A DNA stretch of 64,000 bases from contig OW121846.1 of NCBI GenBank assembly GCA_933228895.1, positions 46,208,107-46,272,106 on the forward strand, in the 5' to 3' direction. Below, in pieces: positions 23,392 through 32,464 of the stretch (position 1 is its first letter; every line of letters starts with the position of its first letter). The position numbers were made by a program, and so were the translations under genes. This DNA comes from Platycnemis pennipes. Its lineage: Eukaryota > Arthropoda > Insecta > Odonata > Platycnemididae. The notes under the pieces are model-generated. The model made no database searches. It was not told the origin of the DNA and worked only from the letters and a program-made list of their open reading frames with translations.

Positions 23392-23888
23392 GGCCGTATT
23401 ACACTAGCTGTTGCCAGTTACGTTTGGTGCAATCTGTTCCAATCTCACTAACCGGTAATTTTGCCGGCCGCTATTGCAGCCAATAGTATGACGCCCTACG
23501 GTCACATGCTGGGTCTGTTTGCTTTTTGTTCCTCATGTTACATCATTTTTGCCTCAAACACAAGACTTAAATGAAATAAGTAAATTTAATCTCATCTCAA
23601 TAAAATGTATGTTATTATAATCCACCCTTCATAAAAATATAGTTGATTGAGGAGAGTTAAGTGCTGTTTTAATTGTATTCTTAATATTTTAGAGTATGTG
23701 CAGCATTTGAAATGGCAACAATCAATATATGACAAAATGAAAATTAAAATAGCACGCGACCCCGAGACGAGCTCGTATTGTCTACGGTTGCTCAACCGGC
23801 CGTTTTGAAAACGCACTTCTTCCATCCGACCGTTGAAAACCGGTTGGCGCTGATTGGCCAACTACACAACGGATATTTTAATACGGCC
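23392..23888. mobile_element. MITE with GGCCGTATTA ends
   Basis: The element is 497 bp with terminal GGCCGTATTA (23392-23401) and TAATACGGCC (23879-23888), and weaker inverted similarity continues inward. The left flank is TTAA and AGTTAA follows the right end, so the target may be TTAA or TTA. No transposase is encoded. The open frame inside it (23861-23592, - strand) has no domain. Superfamily is undetermined; a PIF/Harbinger or piggyBac relationship is possible. Confidence 0.65.
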
Positions 23889-23971
23889 AGTTAAGAACTC
23901 ACTAGCTGGTGTTTCTTCTTTTAAATGTATGCTCTAGTTATAGGAAACTGAAGTAGGCAGTAGTAATGTTT

Positions 23972-24436
23972 TGTTAGAAAGGATAGAGTCAGCAGCAATG
24001 GAGGAGGAGCATTTATAGCTGTGATGGATCCGTACGTCAGTAGAAGAGAACTATTTTCATACCATAATGTAGAAAGTGTTTGGTTCTCCTATTAAAGAAA
24101 GTAAGAATGCAAAAAGGATATATGTAGGTAACTATTACACCAGCTGCAGACGTCAATTCATCAGTGGAACTGGAGTCAGAGATAGGTACATTGCTTTATC
24201 GGAACAACGATAGGGGAATAATAGCAGGTAGGGACTTCAATTTTCCTTTAATAGACTAGCATACGTGTATTTTTATAACAGAAGGTAGTAAGGCTAAGGA
24301 ACTTAGTGATTCACTGTTTAACACCTTTGCGTCTCATTCTTTACAACAGCTAGTAACAGAACCGACCACAGGAAATAACATTCTAGACATATTTGCAACA
24401 ATTATACTCGAAAACCCATTACATATAGTTATAGAG
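23972..24436 (+). pseudogene. CR1-like LINE fragment, endonuclease part
   Basis: A broken copy of the endonuclease region of the CR1 element found intact at 39304-44536, here on the + strand. Recognisable blocks are the glycine-rich NGGG segment with DPYVSRREL (near 23998-24050), a decayed YYRPP region (24128), GGDFN altered to GRDFN (24227), and the QQLVTEPT segment (24345). Stops and indels are frequent. It is interrupted by the MITE at 24438-24859. Confidence 0.75.
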
Positions 24437-24437
24437 C

Positions 24438-24859
24438 AGGCACGTAGCCAGGGAGGGGGCTTCTGGGGCTTCAAACCCTTTGAAATTTTTCTCATTAATC
24501 TTGTTCTTCTAATTTTCACTGTGCATAATAATCCGGATTACACTGTGCATAATTCATGTGTTAGGTGTCTTGAGACGTGATTACTAGTTTGATGTGTTGA
24601 CTGTTTTTGTTAATAATTGTTCTTTTCAATCTGAACTTAATTTCTTTGTTGAACTTCTGTTATGGGGTCGGTAAAATTAACTTTTTCACAACAAAGTAAG
24701 CAGTGAACTTAACCAGTGAGGGCAGATAGAAATAGGCACTGTAAAAGTAAATACCAAGCCCTGAAAACTAAGGGAAGAGATTTGTCACATATTGGCACCA
24801 CATGGGCAAAGCTAATTTCTTTCAAGCCCCACCCAAAGCAAATTTCAGGCTACGTGCCT
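24438..24859. mobile_element. hAT-like MITE inserted in the CR1 fragment
   Basis: Terminal inverted repeats are AGGCACGTAGCC (24438-24449) and GGCTACGTGCCT (24848-24859). The left end continues AGGGAGGGGGCTTCTGGGG, a G-rich motif common at the ends of hAT-type MITEs. CR1 sequence stops at the left end and resumes at the right end. Flanking 8-bp words share TAGAG, consistent with a decayed 8-bp target duplication. Noncoding. Confidence 0.65.
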
Positions 24860-24863
24860 ATTA

Positions 24864-24960
24864 GAGACAGAAAATAGTGATCATAAAATAGAGTATGAGA
24901 AATGTATTCTAAGAGTAGAAAGACAATATAAAGCAAGGAGGTCTTCTCTTTAAAATGCCC
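24864..24960 (+). pseudogene. CR1-like LINE fragment, end of endonuclease
   Basis: CR1 sequence resumes after the MITE, with AGTGATCATAAAATAG corresponding to the SDHKI motif of the endonuclease. It then fades near 24950. The reverse-transcriptase section expected next is absent. Confidence 0.6.
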
Positions 24961-25623
24961 TTGCAGATGCTTTGGCGAAGACGACTTTATCGTAGAAGCT
25001 GGATCTTGTGAATTTTTCCCACCGTAGCAAAAGTATTGTTTTGGTTGAGCCGTTTGTTTGTTCAGCGGCTATTTGTAAAGCATAGAACACGAAACAAAAA
25101 GTGTGCTTCCACTCTTTTCAAACGCGAAAGCAAATCTCTAAATTAGCTGGGTCGAAGAAGAAAGCATTTGCCAAATTCCAAATTTGAAAATGCCAAATGC
25201 TGGAAGACGGTAGGCCATTGAAGATGATATTGGCCGAGGAGAAAATACATCTAAAGTAATTAGGAAAGATGGCAGAGAAAAGGTAGATTCTAATGTCAAC
25301 TTTTAATTTCGGTACCGATAGCCATTCTTTTCTGAGCATTTCTCATTTATGCACCCCATCTTTTTTGGTAATATATTATATAATTATGTGTTTGGAAAGC
25401 ATCAAAGGTACGATTAGTACTTTTGCGGAGGAGCCAAGGATGGGATGGTGAATTTAGTGCCTCACCTAAAAGAAATCAGGCTTTGGAATGATCAGATATC
25501 TACCTATACCCACCTGGACAGACATTCTGCGAGTTTAATTTACAACGATTCAAACAATCTCTCAGAATTATGCAATGCGTAAGCAGCAAACTATACTGGT
25601 GGGCAAAGAGTTAACTTTGCTCT
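24961..25623. other. Unassigned sequence between CR1 fragments
   Basis: No domain or known repeat is recognised. By position it replaces the reverse-transcriptase region of the broken CR1 copy, so it is either an insertion or part of the rearrangement described at 25624-26465. Confidence 0.4.
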
Positions 25624-25667
25624 AATCATGCACTACAGACTATTCTAAAATATTTACTCTACCTATA
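25624..25667 (-). repeat. Inverted fragment of CR1 3' end
   Basis: CATGCACTACAGACTATTCT and the following ACCTAT match the + strand sequence near 39471-39512, where the intact CR1 lies on the - strand. This piece is therefore in the opposite orientation to the neighbouring CR1 fragment at 25875-26341, which ends at the corresponding CAGGTAGG junction. Confidence 0.6.
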
Positions 25668-25872
25668 GTGTTGCCGCGAGACGATACGAGACGACACTTG
25701 AGCCGGTTTTCGGAGACGTTCGGAGAGTACGAGACTCTCGTCTCGTACCGATTCTCCGAAAAAGAACTAAATACCATAAAAAGACGTTACCTTTACGTAC
25801 GTGTATAAATTTAAATATATATTTAATTGGACAAGTCTCGGACGAGACTCGATACCGAGACGAGGCTAAGCT
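25668..25872. repeat. GAGAC-rich foldback insert, copy 1
   Basis: A segment rich in GAGAC/GTCTC. It starts near GTGTTGCCGCGAGACGATACG and contains a perfect palindrome, TACGAGACTCTCGTCTCGTA (25728-25747), embedded in longer imperfect dyad symmetry. It ends with ACGAGACTCGATACCGAGAC. It interrupts a CR1 copy and resembles 26342-26465. Confidence 0.6.
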
Positions 25873-25874
25873 AG

Positions 25875-26341
25875 AATGTGTAAAAAGAGTACATGGGAAA
25901 TGTGATGAAAAGAAAAAAGACCGATGCTACTTTTCACTAGTTAGGCCCCACCTTCAGTGTGTAACAATGTATGGGATCCAAATGAATTATGTTTCATAAG
26001 AGAACTTGACAGTGTGCAGCGTAGAGCAGCTAGGTTCGTTAAAACGTGTTACAATAGGTTTAGTAGTGTAACAGAATTAATACAAAAATTGGGGTGGGAA
26101 TCATGATCAGAGCGTAGGTTAAAGTATGTACAGATTAAATCTCTTACATAAATATAAATCGGATAGCTTTACTGAATATATTAGGAATATATTAAAAACA
26201 CAAGCGTACTATGCTAGATTCAATCAGATAAATAAGATTAGAGAGATACATTTTCGTACTGAAAGATTGAAAACGTCATTTTCCCCCGTACCATAAGAGA
26301 GCAGATTAGGCAGCAGAGCAAAGGAAGAGGTACAGGTAGGT
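25875..26341 (+). pseudogene. CR1-like LINE fragment, C-terminal end of ORF2
   Basis: Matches the last ~150 codons of the intact CR1 ORF2 (below 39930 on the - strand). Blocks corresponding to CDEKTKERCYFSLVRP, WDPNELG, RELDSVQRRAARFVK and YYARFDQINKIREI are readable with a few frameshifts and stops. It ends at an ACAGGTAGG junction where the GAGAC insert begins. Confidence 0.8.
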
Positions 26342-26465
26342 ATTGTTGTCGCGAAACTCGAGACGAGACCGAAGTGGAGAATTCGAGATGAGACACGGGA
26401 CGAGACCGATTTTTCACGAGACGAGACGATACCAAATCTAGGAGACTCTCGAAAGTCTCGAAATA
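26342..26465. repeat. GAGAC-rich insert, copy 2
   Basis: Begins TATTGTTGTCGCGAAACTCG and is dominated by GAGACGAGACC-like words, ending GACTCTCGAAAGTCTCG. Its start resembles that of the insert at 25668. Both abut the same CR1 position, as if one insert had been split or duplicated by an inversion. Confidence 0.55.
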
Positions 26466-27224
26466 CAGATGTTTATGCTTAATTCATATTTGGTGTAAAA
26501 TAGACCGTATAACTTCCTTCTGTTAATACGAAATAAATGTCACGTTTTCCTAAAGTAGTTAATTTGCTATTCAGTGTTAAGATTGCGATTAATTAGCAAA
26601 CATTTTAAGATTAGTTTTTGCCAATACTGCTATTTCTAGGGCCATGAGCCTGAGTTATGTAGCCAAGTAAAAAGCTAAGGAAAGGTGTAAGTGCTATTGG
26701 CTAAATACTTTTGCTTATTACCTATAAAAGTTACCTTGGAAAATGTATCCACAAAAAATTTACTAATTTCTAAAGCAGTAATTTTCATTGCTCACTTCCA
26801 CGATAAAAATATCATGGATAACGCTCGTAAAACGTGTAAAGTATCGCACAGTGGCACTTGAAATACTGCTTATAGCTTGTCTGCTGGAAATATGCTGCCG
26901 CAATTTCAAATTGCGCATCGCATATCCCCTCGGTGAAAGGATGGATGACAATTGAAATCACTATATACATCTTCAATATGTGTGCACTTTGTGCACCACT
27001 TTATGTATCAAAGCATAGAAGGTGCCACGCAATTGCAACACTTTCTTTTGAAATATAAAGGAGTAGAGCATCGTTTTTGGCCGCCTACAATGCCTGAAAT
27101 CCAATATACATGCACTGACTTCAGTTAGTTTCGTAAGGGAAACGTTCAAATTAAACTTGGATTCAGTAAATACATTTACAAATATTTAAGTGAATAAATA
27201 AAATAGTATACGTTGTTCTATTCA
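26466..27224. other. No feature recognised
   Basis: AT-rich sequence with only short frames and no motif recognised. Confidence 0.4.
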
Positions 27225-27357
27225 GTGGCGGTTCTAGGTTTGGATCAGGGGAGCTGGGGAGAATACCCCCAGCCGGAGGGTGGTGGGGGGGCCTCCCCCG
27301 TAAATTTCGACCCAATGGGAGGGGGGGTAAAACCCCCTTAGCTCCCCTCATTGATCC
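27225..27357. repeat. G-rich foldback (MITE end or solo copy)
   Basis: Starts CAGTGGCGGTTCTAGG, a common arthropod MITE terminus. It contains an inverted pair, TGGATCAGGGGAGCT (27240-27254) against AGCTCCCCTCATTGATCCA (ending near 27358), with long G and C runs between. It truncates the piggyBac-like reading frame that begins at 27620. Confidence 0.55.
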
Positions 27358-27620
27358 ACTATTGGATTTCTACTGTTTCTATTTACCTTTTTATTGCAAG
27401 ACTGAGTGATGTCGCCATTGACTATTTCCTGATCTTCCATATTAGTTTCTTCGTGACTAGAACCATCCTCAGTTGAAGAGGAAGGTTCCAAATTCTTTGC
27501 TAAGTTATAGTCACTTGTGTCTTCCGTGAAAGAGTCTTCTCTGTAGTCAGATTTATTTCCGGGGATATCACGCAGCAGAGATATGATTTCTCTCGAAGTG
27601 AGAACTCGTTTTGAAGCCAT
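27348..27620 (-). pseudogene. piggyBac-like transposase N-terminus, truncated
   Basis: The frame starts MASKRVLTSREIISLL at 27620 and is rich in Asp, Glu and Ser (EDSFTEDTSDY, EDGSSHEETNMEDQE). This is the acidic N-terminal extension typical of piggyBac transposases. It runs 90 codons and ends at the foldback insertion, before the DDE core. The assignment relies on the adjacent TTAA terminus as well as composition. Confidence 0.6.
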
Positions 27621-28185
27621 ACCTTCAAAAGCACTTCAATTTCTTGAAAAGTACACGTATCACATGTTTCTCATCAAGCTGCTTATTCTACCGTAACCAA
27701 TTCAGAAAAAAAAGTTTAAAATGATAGTATCACGTGCTGAGAGTTCAGATAGTTATTAAAATTAGAATAGAAGAAGGGTGATAACCAAATGAGAGGAGTG
27801 AAGGCAAGAAAGTCAAACTATGCAACCCAAGATTTAGAGTTCAATACAAAGTATCAATACCTTATTACCATTGAAAAAATATTACAATGTATGAAGACGT
27901 AAAATTTATTCTAATGCCCAATGTTATATCGAATACCAAGGAGGAGTGGAATGGTTTCAATGAATTTAAAGGCCCGGGTCAAAATGACCTATCCGGGTAT
28001 GGCAGGAATAAGGAATGAGAAAACATGGAAGGAATAATATTATCAGGCCTAACTTTTGCACAGAGGTAAATACCGATAAATGAATAAAATTCAAGAAAGA
28101 TGAGCTCAAAAACTCTTTTCATTTAAAAATAATCGACATGAATATTCTCTCTTGGGTCAATTTGACCCAGCCGGGCATTCTAGTG
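27348..28185 (-). mobile_element. piggyBac-like element PB4, truncated 5' part
   Basis: The right end is clear. TTAA at 28186-28189 is preceded, reading outward, by GGGCATTCTAGTG, and the palindrome TGGGTCAATTTGACCCA (28153-28169) lies just inside. An internal copy, GGGTCAAAATGACCT, is at 27976-27990. The spacing is about 178 bp, nearly the same as in PB1. Only the transposase N-terminus remains; the rest is lost at the foldback at 27225-27357. Confidence 0.7.
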
Positions 28186-28189
28186 TTAA

Positions 28190-28869
28190 AGATTCGCGGA
28201 TAAGATATACTATGTCGCAAGCTATCAGTTTTGTGTGTGACTCCTATATTGTTGAAGAGATCAATTAAATCTAAATCGACCATTTTCGCGGGTCTAGAAC
28301 TCTGCTATGAGATTGACTTTTGGAGCCGAAAAGTCTAATTCATGGAATGATTCTTTTTTTAGAGTCACTTCCTTCTAAGAAGAATATTTGCCATGCAATT
28401 GACGTAGAGCAATAACGTAAAGCGTAAACTTTGCCTCGTTTCTTCTTCTGTGTCCTGCTGTGATTGCAACGCAATAGGCTAACTTATAGGTATCTCGTTT
28501 TCCCCCTACCCCTGCCGACATTTTAATCTTGAGCGGTGTGCTTTGGTAGCGAGTGATGAGAACCACCTGCTAGATGTGTATTCTCTGTATAAGCAGGCAC
28601 GACCCAGTACTCAGAGGCATGTTCTTTCGACTAAGCTTTCCCTTTATTTACCCCTTGTCGATTAATTTCACTTATCTCCCTGACGAAGGAAGTACGTTTC
28701 AAGTACGTTGTTCTTCACGCACTCTACAGCGATTCAAACTCTTTAGTAGTGTGTTTCTATAACCTCAAATAGTGCGTTGTAACCTTGTAAAATTTGGACA
28801 GAATCAGTTGTAAACGTGTTGCAAATGCGTTATATATATCTCTGAGCTTTTTTAATTTCTTTTAGCTTC
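28190..28869. other. No feature recognised
   Basis: Moderate AT content, short frames only, no repeat family recognised. Confidence 0.4.
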
Positions 28870-30290
28870 AAATAGAGTTTCCACACCATTGTTGTTATCA
28901 GCTAATAGTTTTACCAGATTTACCTCTAGTCATTCATCCCAGTATTGTAATGGTTCAACGGCCCGCCCGGATGAAACTTTTGGGCCGAAAGAAACACGTA
29001 CAAAGAAAATAAAAAAAATCTTCGCGAACCTTTCCGGCGCTAAGTCCGCGAAGCCAAACTGCGACACCTGGTACGAGAAAAAATAGACATACGCCTCTTT
29101 GAGAGAGGGCAAGCGGGTGGGGGGTTCCCGACCTTGTGCAATTTTCACGCGCTCCCTGGCTTTACCGCCGGGGCGAAACGTATGGAGGGTAGGAATGGAA
29201 TGTGGTGGGGGTGATAAGGAGCCTCGCCTCCCGACCCGCGGAAAAAGACGACGCACACACACTTTCCCATTCATATAACACACATTATTATTTCAAAACG
29301 AAAAATTGATACATTTGACAAAGGATAATATACTCTTTTTCTAAAGTTAATGAGGGATGAATGAATAAAATGATTTTTATGAACAGGGATGATGACAGAA
29401 AAAGTGAAAATAATTTTACAAAACGAAAAAAAAATGACACCGTCTTAAGCGGTGGGCAACGACACAAATTTTATCAATTTCTGCCTTCTGCAGGGAGGTA
29501 ATTCTGAGTCCTTCCCTCTTTCTTTGAGCACTCGTTACACTTCAATAAAGTTTAGTACACCGCTTCAAAGGAGTTCAAGGGGAAGCTAGTGCAGCAGCTG
29601 AACACAGTGGGGGGTTTTGTTTTGCAAGCTGGTCGGGCGTCGACAACCTTACTTGGCCTCACGGCGACAACCACGTCCTGGAGATCTCCCTGCTTTCGCT
29701 TCTCCGACCGCAGGCTCCTTCGTATTAAGACTGGAGCGGCGTCTGGCACTAGATGCAAGGGAGGCTCCTTCAGGATGTTTTTTCTCTGGTCGTCCGCGAA
29801 ACAATCTCGCCAACCTGTCCGGCTTGGCGACGGCATAAACTTCGCCCGTTGCTCGCTTTCTTTGAATTCTCCCCCAACTCGTCCGCCCTGGCGACGGGCA
29901 TAAGCTTCGCCCGTGGCTCACTTTCTTGGTATTCTCTCTTTGAGGCGTTGCTGCTGCCTGCTTTATATACCCTGGGGATGACGATGGGGTGGGGGGGGGG
30001 GTTCTCAATGTGGGGGGGGGTTGAACTATGGGTCATAGGACACAGTGGCCACAGGCCCATATCACCTCACTTGCTCGTTCAATGACTCATTCACTCCCGC
30101 TCGCACTCACAAGGGGAGTGTCCGAGTTCCGGGTCAGGGATTTTGACGAAATTTGCTAGGTAGGTAGCCCTTGATTAGTTATTTACGAATCACCCCCCAT
30201 ATAGGGTTATATATCCAGTAACTTCGTCAAAAAACGAGTTTGAAATATTGAATTCCCAATATAAAGCTAATAATTAGCCTTGTTTAATCA
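28870..30290. other. GC-rich block of unknown origin
   Basis: From about 28940 to 30120 the sequence is markedly richer in G, C and CpG than its surroundings, apart from an AT-rich interruption at 29275-29500. On the - strand there is a TATA-box-like GTATATAAAG (29961-29970). Downstream of it in that orientation lie two 60-bp tandem units, period 64 bp (29814-29938), each containing TGGCGACGG and TTCGCCCG. Overlapping frames of 70-120 codons occur on both strands, as expected in GC-rich DNA, and none has a domain. It could be an LTR, a LINE 5' end or a CpG-rich promoter. LTR ends were looked for and not found. Confidence 0.4.
29961..29970 (-). promoter_or_regulatory. TATA-like box on the - strand
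   Basis: GTATATAAAG read on the - strand, inside the GC-rich block and about 30 bp upstream of the tandem 64-bp units. No coding frame with a known domain follows it. Confidence 0.35.
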
Positions 30291-30294
30291 GTGC

Positions 30295-30335
30295 AGTTTG
30301 GGTTAGGGGTAAAGTACTCGCTTCGGTGTCATGGT
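30295..30335 (+). repeat. 5' half of a tRNA-like Pol III unit (A-box side)
   Basis: GGGTTAGGGGTAAAGTACTC resembles a tRNA D-arm and A-box region (compare the TTAGTGGT-type D-arms of tRNA-Asp and tRNA-Gly). The matching B-box half with a T-run is found only after the LINE, at 36061-36102. The tRNA-like unit therefore appears to be split by the LINE insertion. Confidence 0.4.
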
Positions 30336-30621
30336 GAACGGACGTGTTTTCGTGGAGCTCCTCCAAACCGCCGCCGGTGGAGGGGGGAGGCCCCCACCAG
30401 TGACTTTGTGCGGTGTTGCCACTACCTGCATCGTGTACTGCTATAGTTACTATCGGTGACTTCCTGCGCTTTCCGCTGATTTCTGTGACTTTACCTGTTA
30501 AAAGTGTGCAGACCGCCCTCCGAGAGGCTACCTTTTAATCGCCCTCGCGCAGGCCGTCTCGGCGGCCTGCTTCAGTGCTGTGCTTCTAGTGATAGTGGAT
30601 ATAATTCTACCACTTTTTGAG

Positions 30622-32088
30622 ATGACGCAGGTTATACCTGACATGAAAACCCGATCGTTGTGCATAGAAACGAACCATGGAGTGAAATACGCGACACCGT
30701 ACGAGGCACACGTCTTTTGCCAAGACACGTTGGGCCTACGATACGATGACCTCAGTAGTTTAATGTTTGGTAACAACCGTGCTCAAGTTTATGTGAAATT
30801 TTTGAATGACGACACTTTCAACCGGGCAATGGCGAAGCTATCGCCCAGTATGCCGTTCCCGTCCGCGGAAAACCCACGCACCACCGTAACCCTGGGAAGA
30901 GCTCTTGGGGGGTCCCCAGTGAATGTTCGGGTCCAGTGTCTCCCTGAGGAGGTACCGGACATGGCAATCCTCGACACCATGAGAAATTATGGCCGTACAT
31001 TGAACCTCACGCACAGCACGTGGCACGGCGATCGGCTGATGCCCATACGAACTGGAACAAGAGTAGTGAAAATGGTGATCGAACGAGACATACCTTCGTA
31101 TGTACAGATAATGGGTCAGACAGCACTTGTGGTCTACCACGGGCAGAAAAGGACCTGTACCCGTTGCGGGATGACGGGACATGAACGGAAGGAATGTCCT
31201 AGGAACAACCAACCGCGTCGTTACGCCGAGGCAGCCCAGCCGATTCCTGAGTCACCAGAAGACGAGGAGGAACGGGAACGGCGAGCACGCGCTATCGCCG
31301 AGCTCGAGGCTCCCCCTCCCCCGACGCCACCGGCATCAACGGCTCCCCCGCCCCCTGACCCTGTCACCGTCCCGAACGGCGCAACACCTAAGGAGATTCT
31401 GATCGCGGCCGGGCCTCCGGAAGCGCCGAAACTTACAATGCCGCACCACGTGCCGAGCCCTGAGCTACCGGAAGGAGCGGGGGCGCCGTTCGACTCCCGA
31501 TCGCCCCCCGCCCACGCCCCACGTGGGGAGGAGAGGCCGGTCACTCAATCCTCATCGAAGCATGTCGGAGGGGAACCCGCCCCTCTTTCCCCGCCAACCG
31601 TGCCTCAACCGCAACGGCGCGCGCATCGGAAAACGGCGGGGAGGGGAGGTGAACCACGAAGTGAGGAGACCTCCGCACCGCCTGCCCCCACCCGGGTCGT
31701 GACAACAACTGAACTTACCTCCGCGCGTGCACAGCTGATCGGTTCCACGGAATCGTTACTGATGCCCGTTACACGAGCAGTTCCTGTTCCGGTGACAAAG
31801 TCGCCGGCTGACATTTTGAGACCGAGTGCGCCCCCCTGCTTACGGCCCAGTCTGGAAACGGCCCAGCCCCTTGTTGGTAAGCACTCTCGGGCCAGCAGCA
31901 GTGGAGAAGATGATGAAGCTCCACCCGGACAGCGCTTGAGAGCCGACACAGCCGGGTGGGAACCGGAGGACCCGGAGACGACGGCCAGCGCGAGCGCCGC
32001 TTCCTACATCCTGTCGGAGCAGGGGACGGCCGAAGCCGTGCTCCCCTTGGCACCCGATCTCCCTGATGAGATAATCCCCGCCGGATAA
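30622..32088 (+). CDS. LINE ORF1 with CCHC zinc knuckle
   Basis: I take the ATG at 30622 (MTQVIPDMKTR) as the start. The frame is open further upstream but without another ATG. The protein is about 488 residues. An N-terminal region of about 180 residues resembles the nucleic-acid-binding part of Tx1-type ORF1 proteins. It is followed by a single CCHC zinc knuckle, CTRCGMTGHERKEC (near 31153-31194), and then a long Pro/Ala/Ser/Thr-rich, low-complexity tail (PPPPTPPASTAPPPPDP and similar) up to the TAA at 32086-32088. ORF1 proteins of this kind coat the LINE RNA as a nucleoprotein particle. The frame is undamaged, in contrast to ORF2 376 bp downstream. Confidence 0.75.
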   Translation: MTQVIPDMKTRSLCIETNHGVKYATPYEAHVFCQDTLGLRYDDLSSLMFGNNRAQVYVKFLNDDTFNRAMAKLSPSMPFPSAENPRTTVTLGRALGGSPVNVRVQCLPEEVPDMAILDTMRNYGRTLNLTHSTWHGDRLMPIRTGTRVVKMVIERDIPSYVQIMGQTALVVYHGQKRTCTRCGMTGHERKECPRNNQPRRYAEAAQPIPESPEDEEERERRARAIAELEAPPPPTPPASTAPPPPDPVTVPNGATPKEILIAAGPPEAPKLTMPHHVPSPELPEGAGAPFDSRSPPAHAPRGEERPVTQSSSKHVGGEPAPLSPPTVPQPQRRAHRKTAGRGGEPRSEETSAPPAPTRVVTTTELTSARAQLIGSTESLLMPVTRAVPVPVTKSPADILRPSAPPCLRPSLETAQPLVGKHSRASSSGEDDEAPPGQRLRADTAGWEPEDPETTASASAASYILSEQGTAEAVLPLAPDLPDEIIPAG

Positions 32089-32464
32089 CAAGCGGCCTTT
32101 GGCCCCCTTAGTACTGGATCTGTTTTGATATGTACCCAGGTGGGCGAGGGCGGGTCCTCGGTGGAGTCTGCGGCGGGTCGGAGCCAGGAGCTGGACCTCA
32201 TGGCCCCATTAGCACTATCCTTCCCGCTGTACCAGCCCCTAACAGTTTCCATTCCATCCTCGTCTCCCAGCTCGCCGTCTCCGTCGCCTCCTTTATCTGC
32301 TGCGGGGTCCGTGAAGATGGGGAACGCCTCGATGGCCGAGTCGGACGCGTCTACGACCGACTCGCAGAGGACACCACAGACCCGGAACAGGACGAAGCGC
32401 TGCCGGCCATGTGGGTCGGGTGTGAACAAGGGTTCTAAGTAGCTTACGCTTAGTTCCCTCCATT

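Noticed and set aside
29552..30085. Overlapping 94-119 codon frames on both strands
   Set aside because: They lie in a GC-rich block with tandem units. None has a domain or plausible context.
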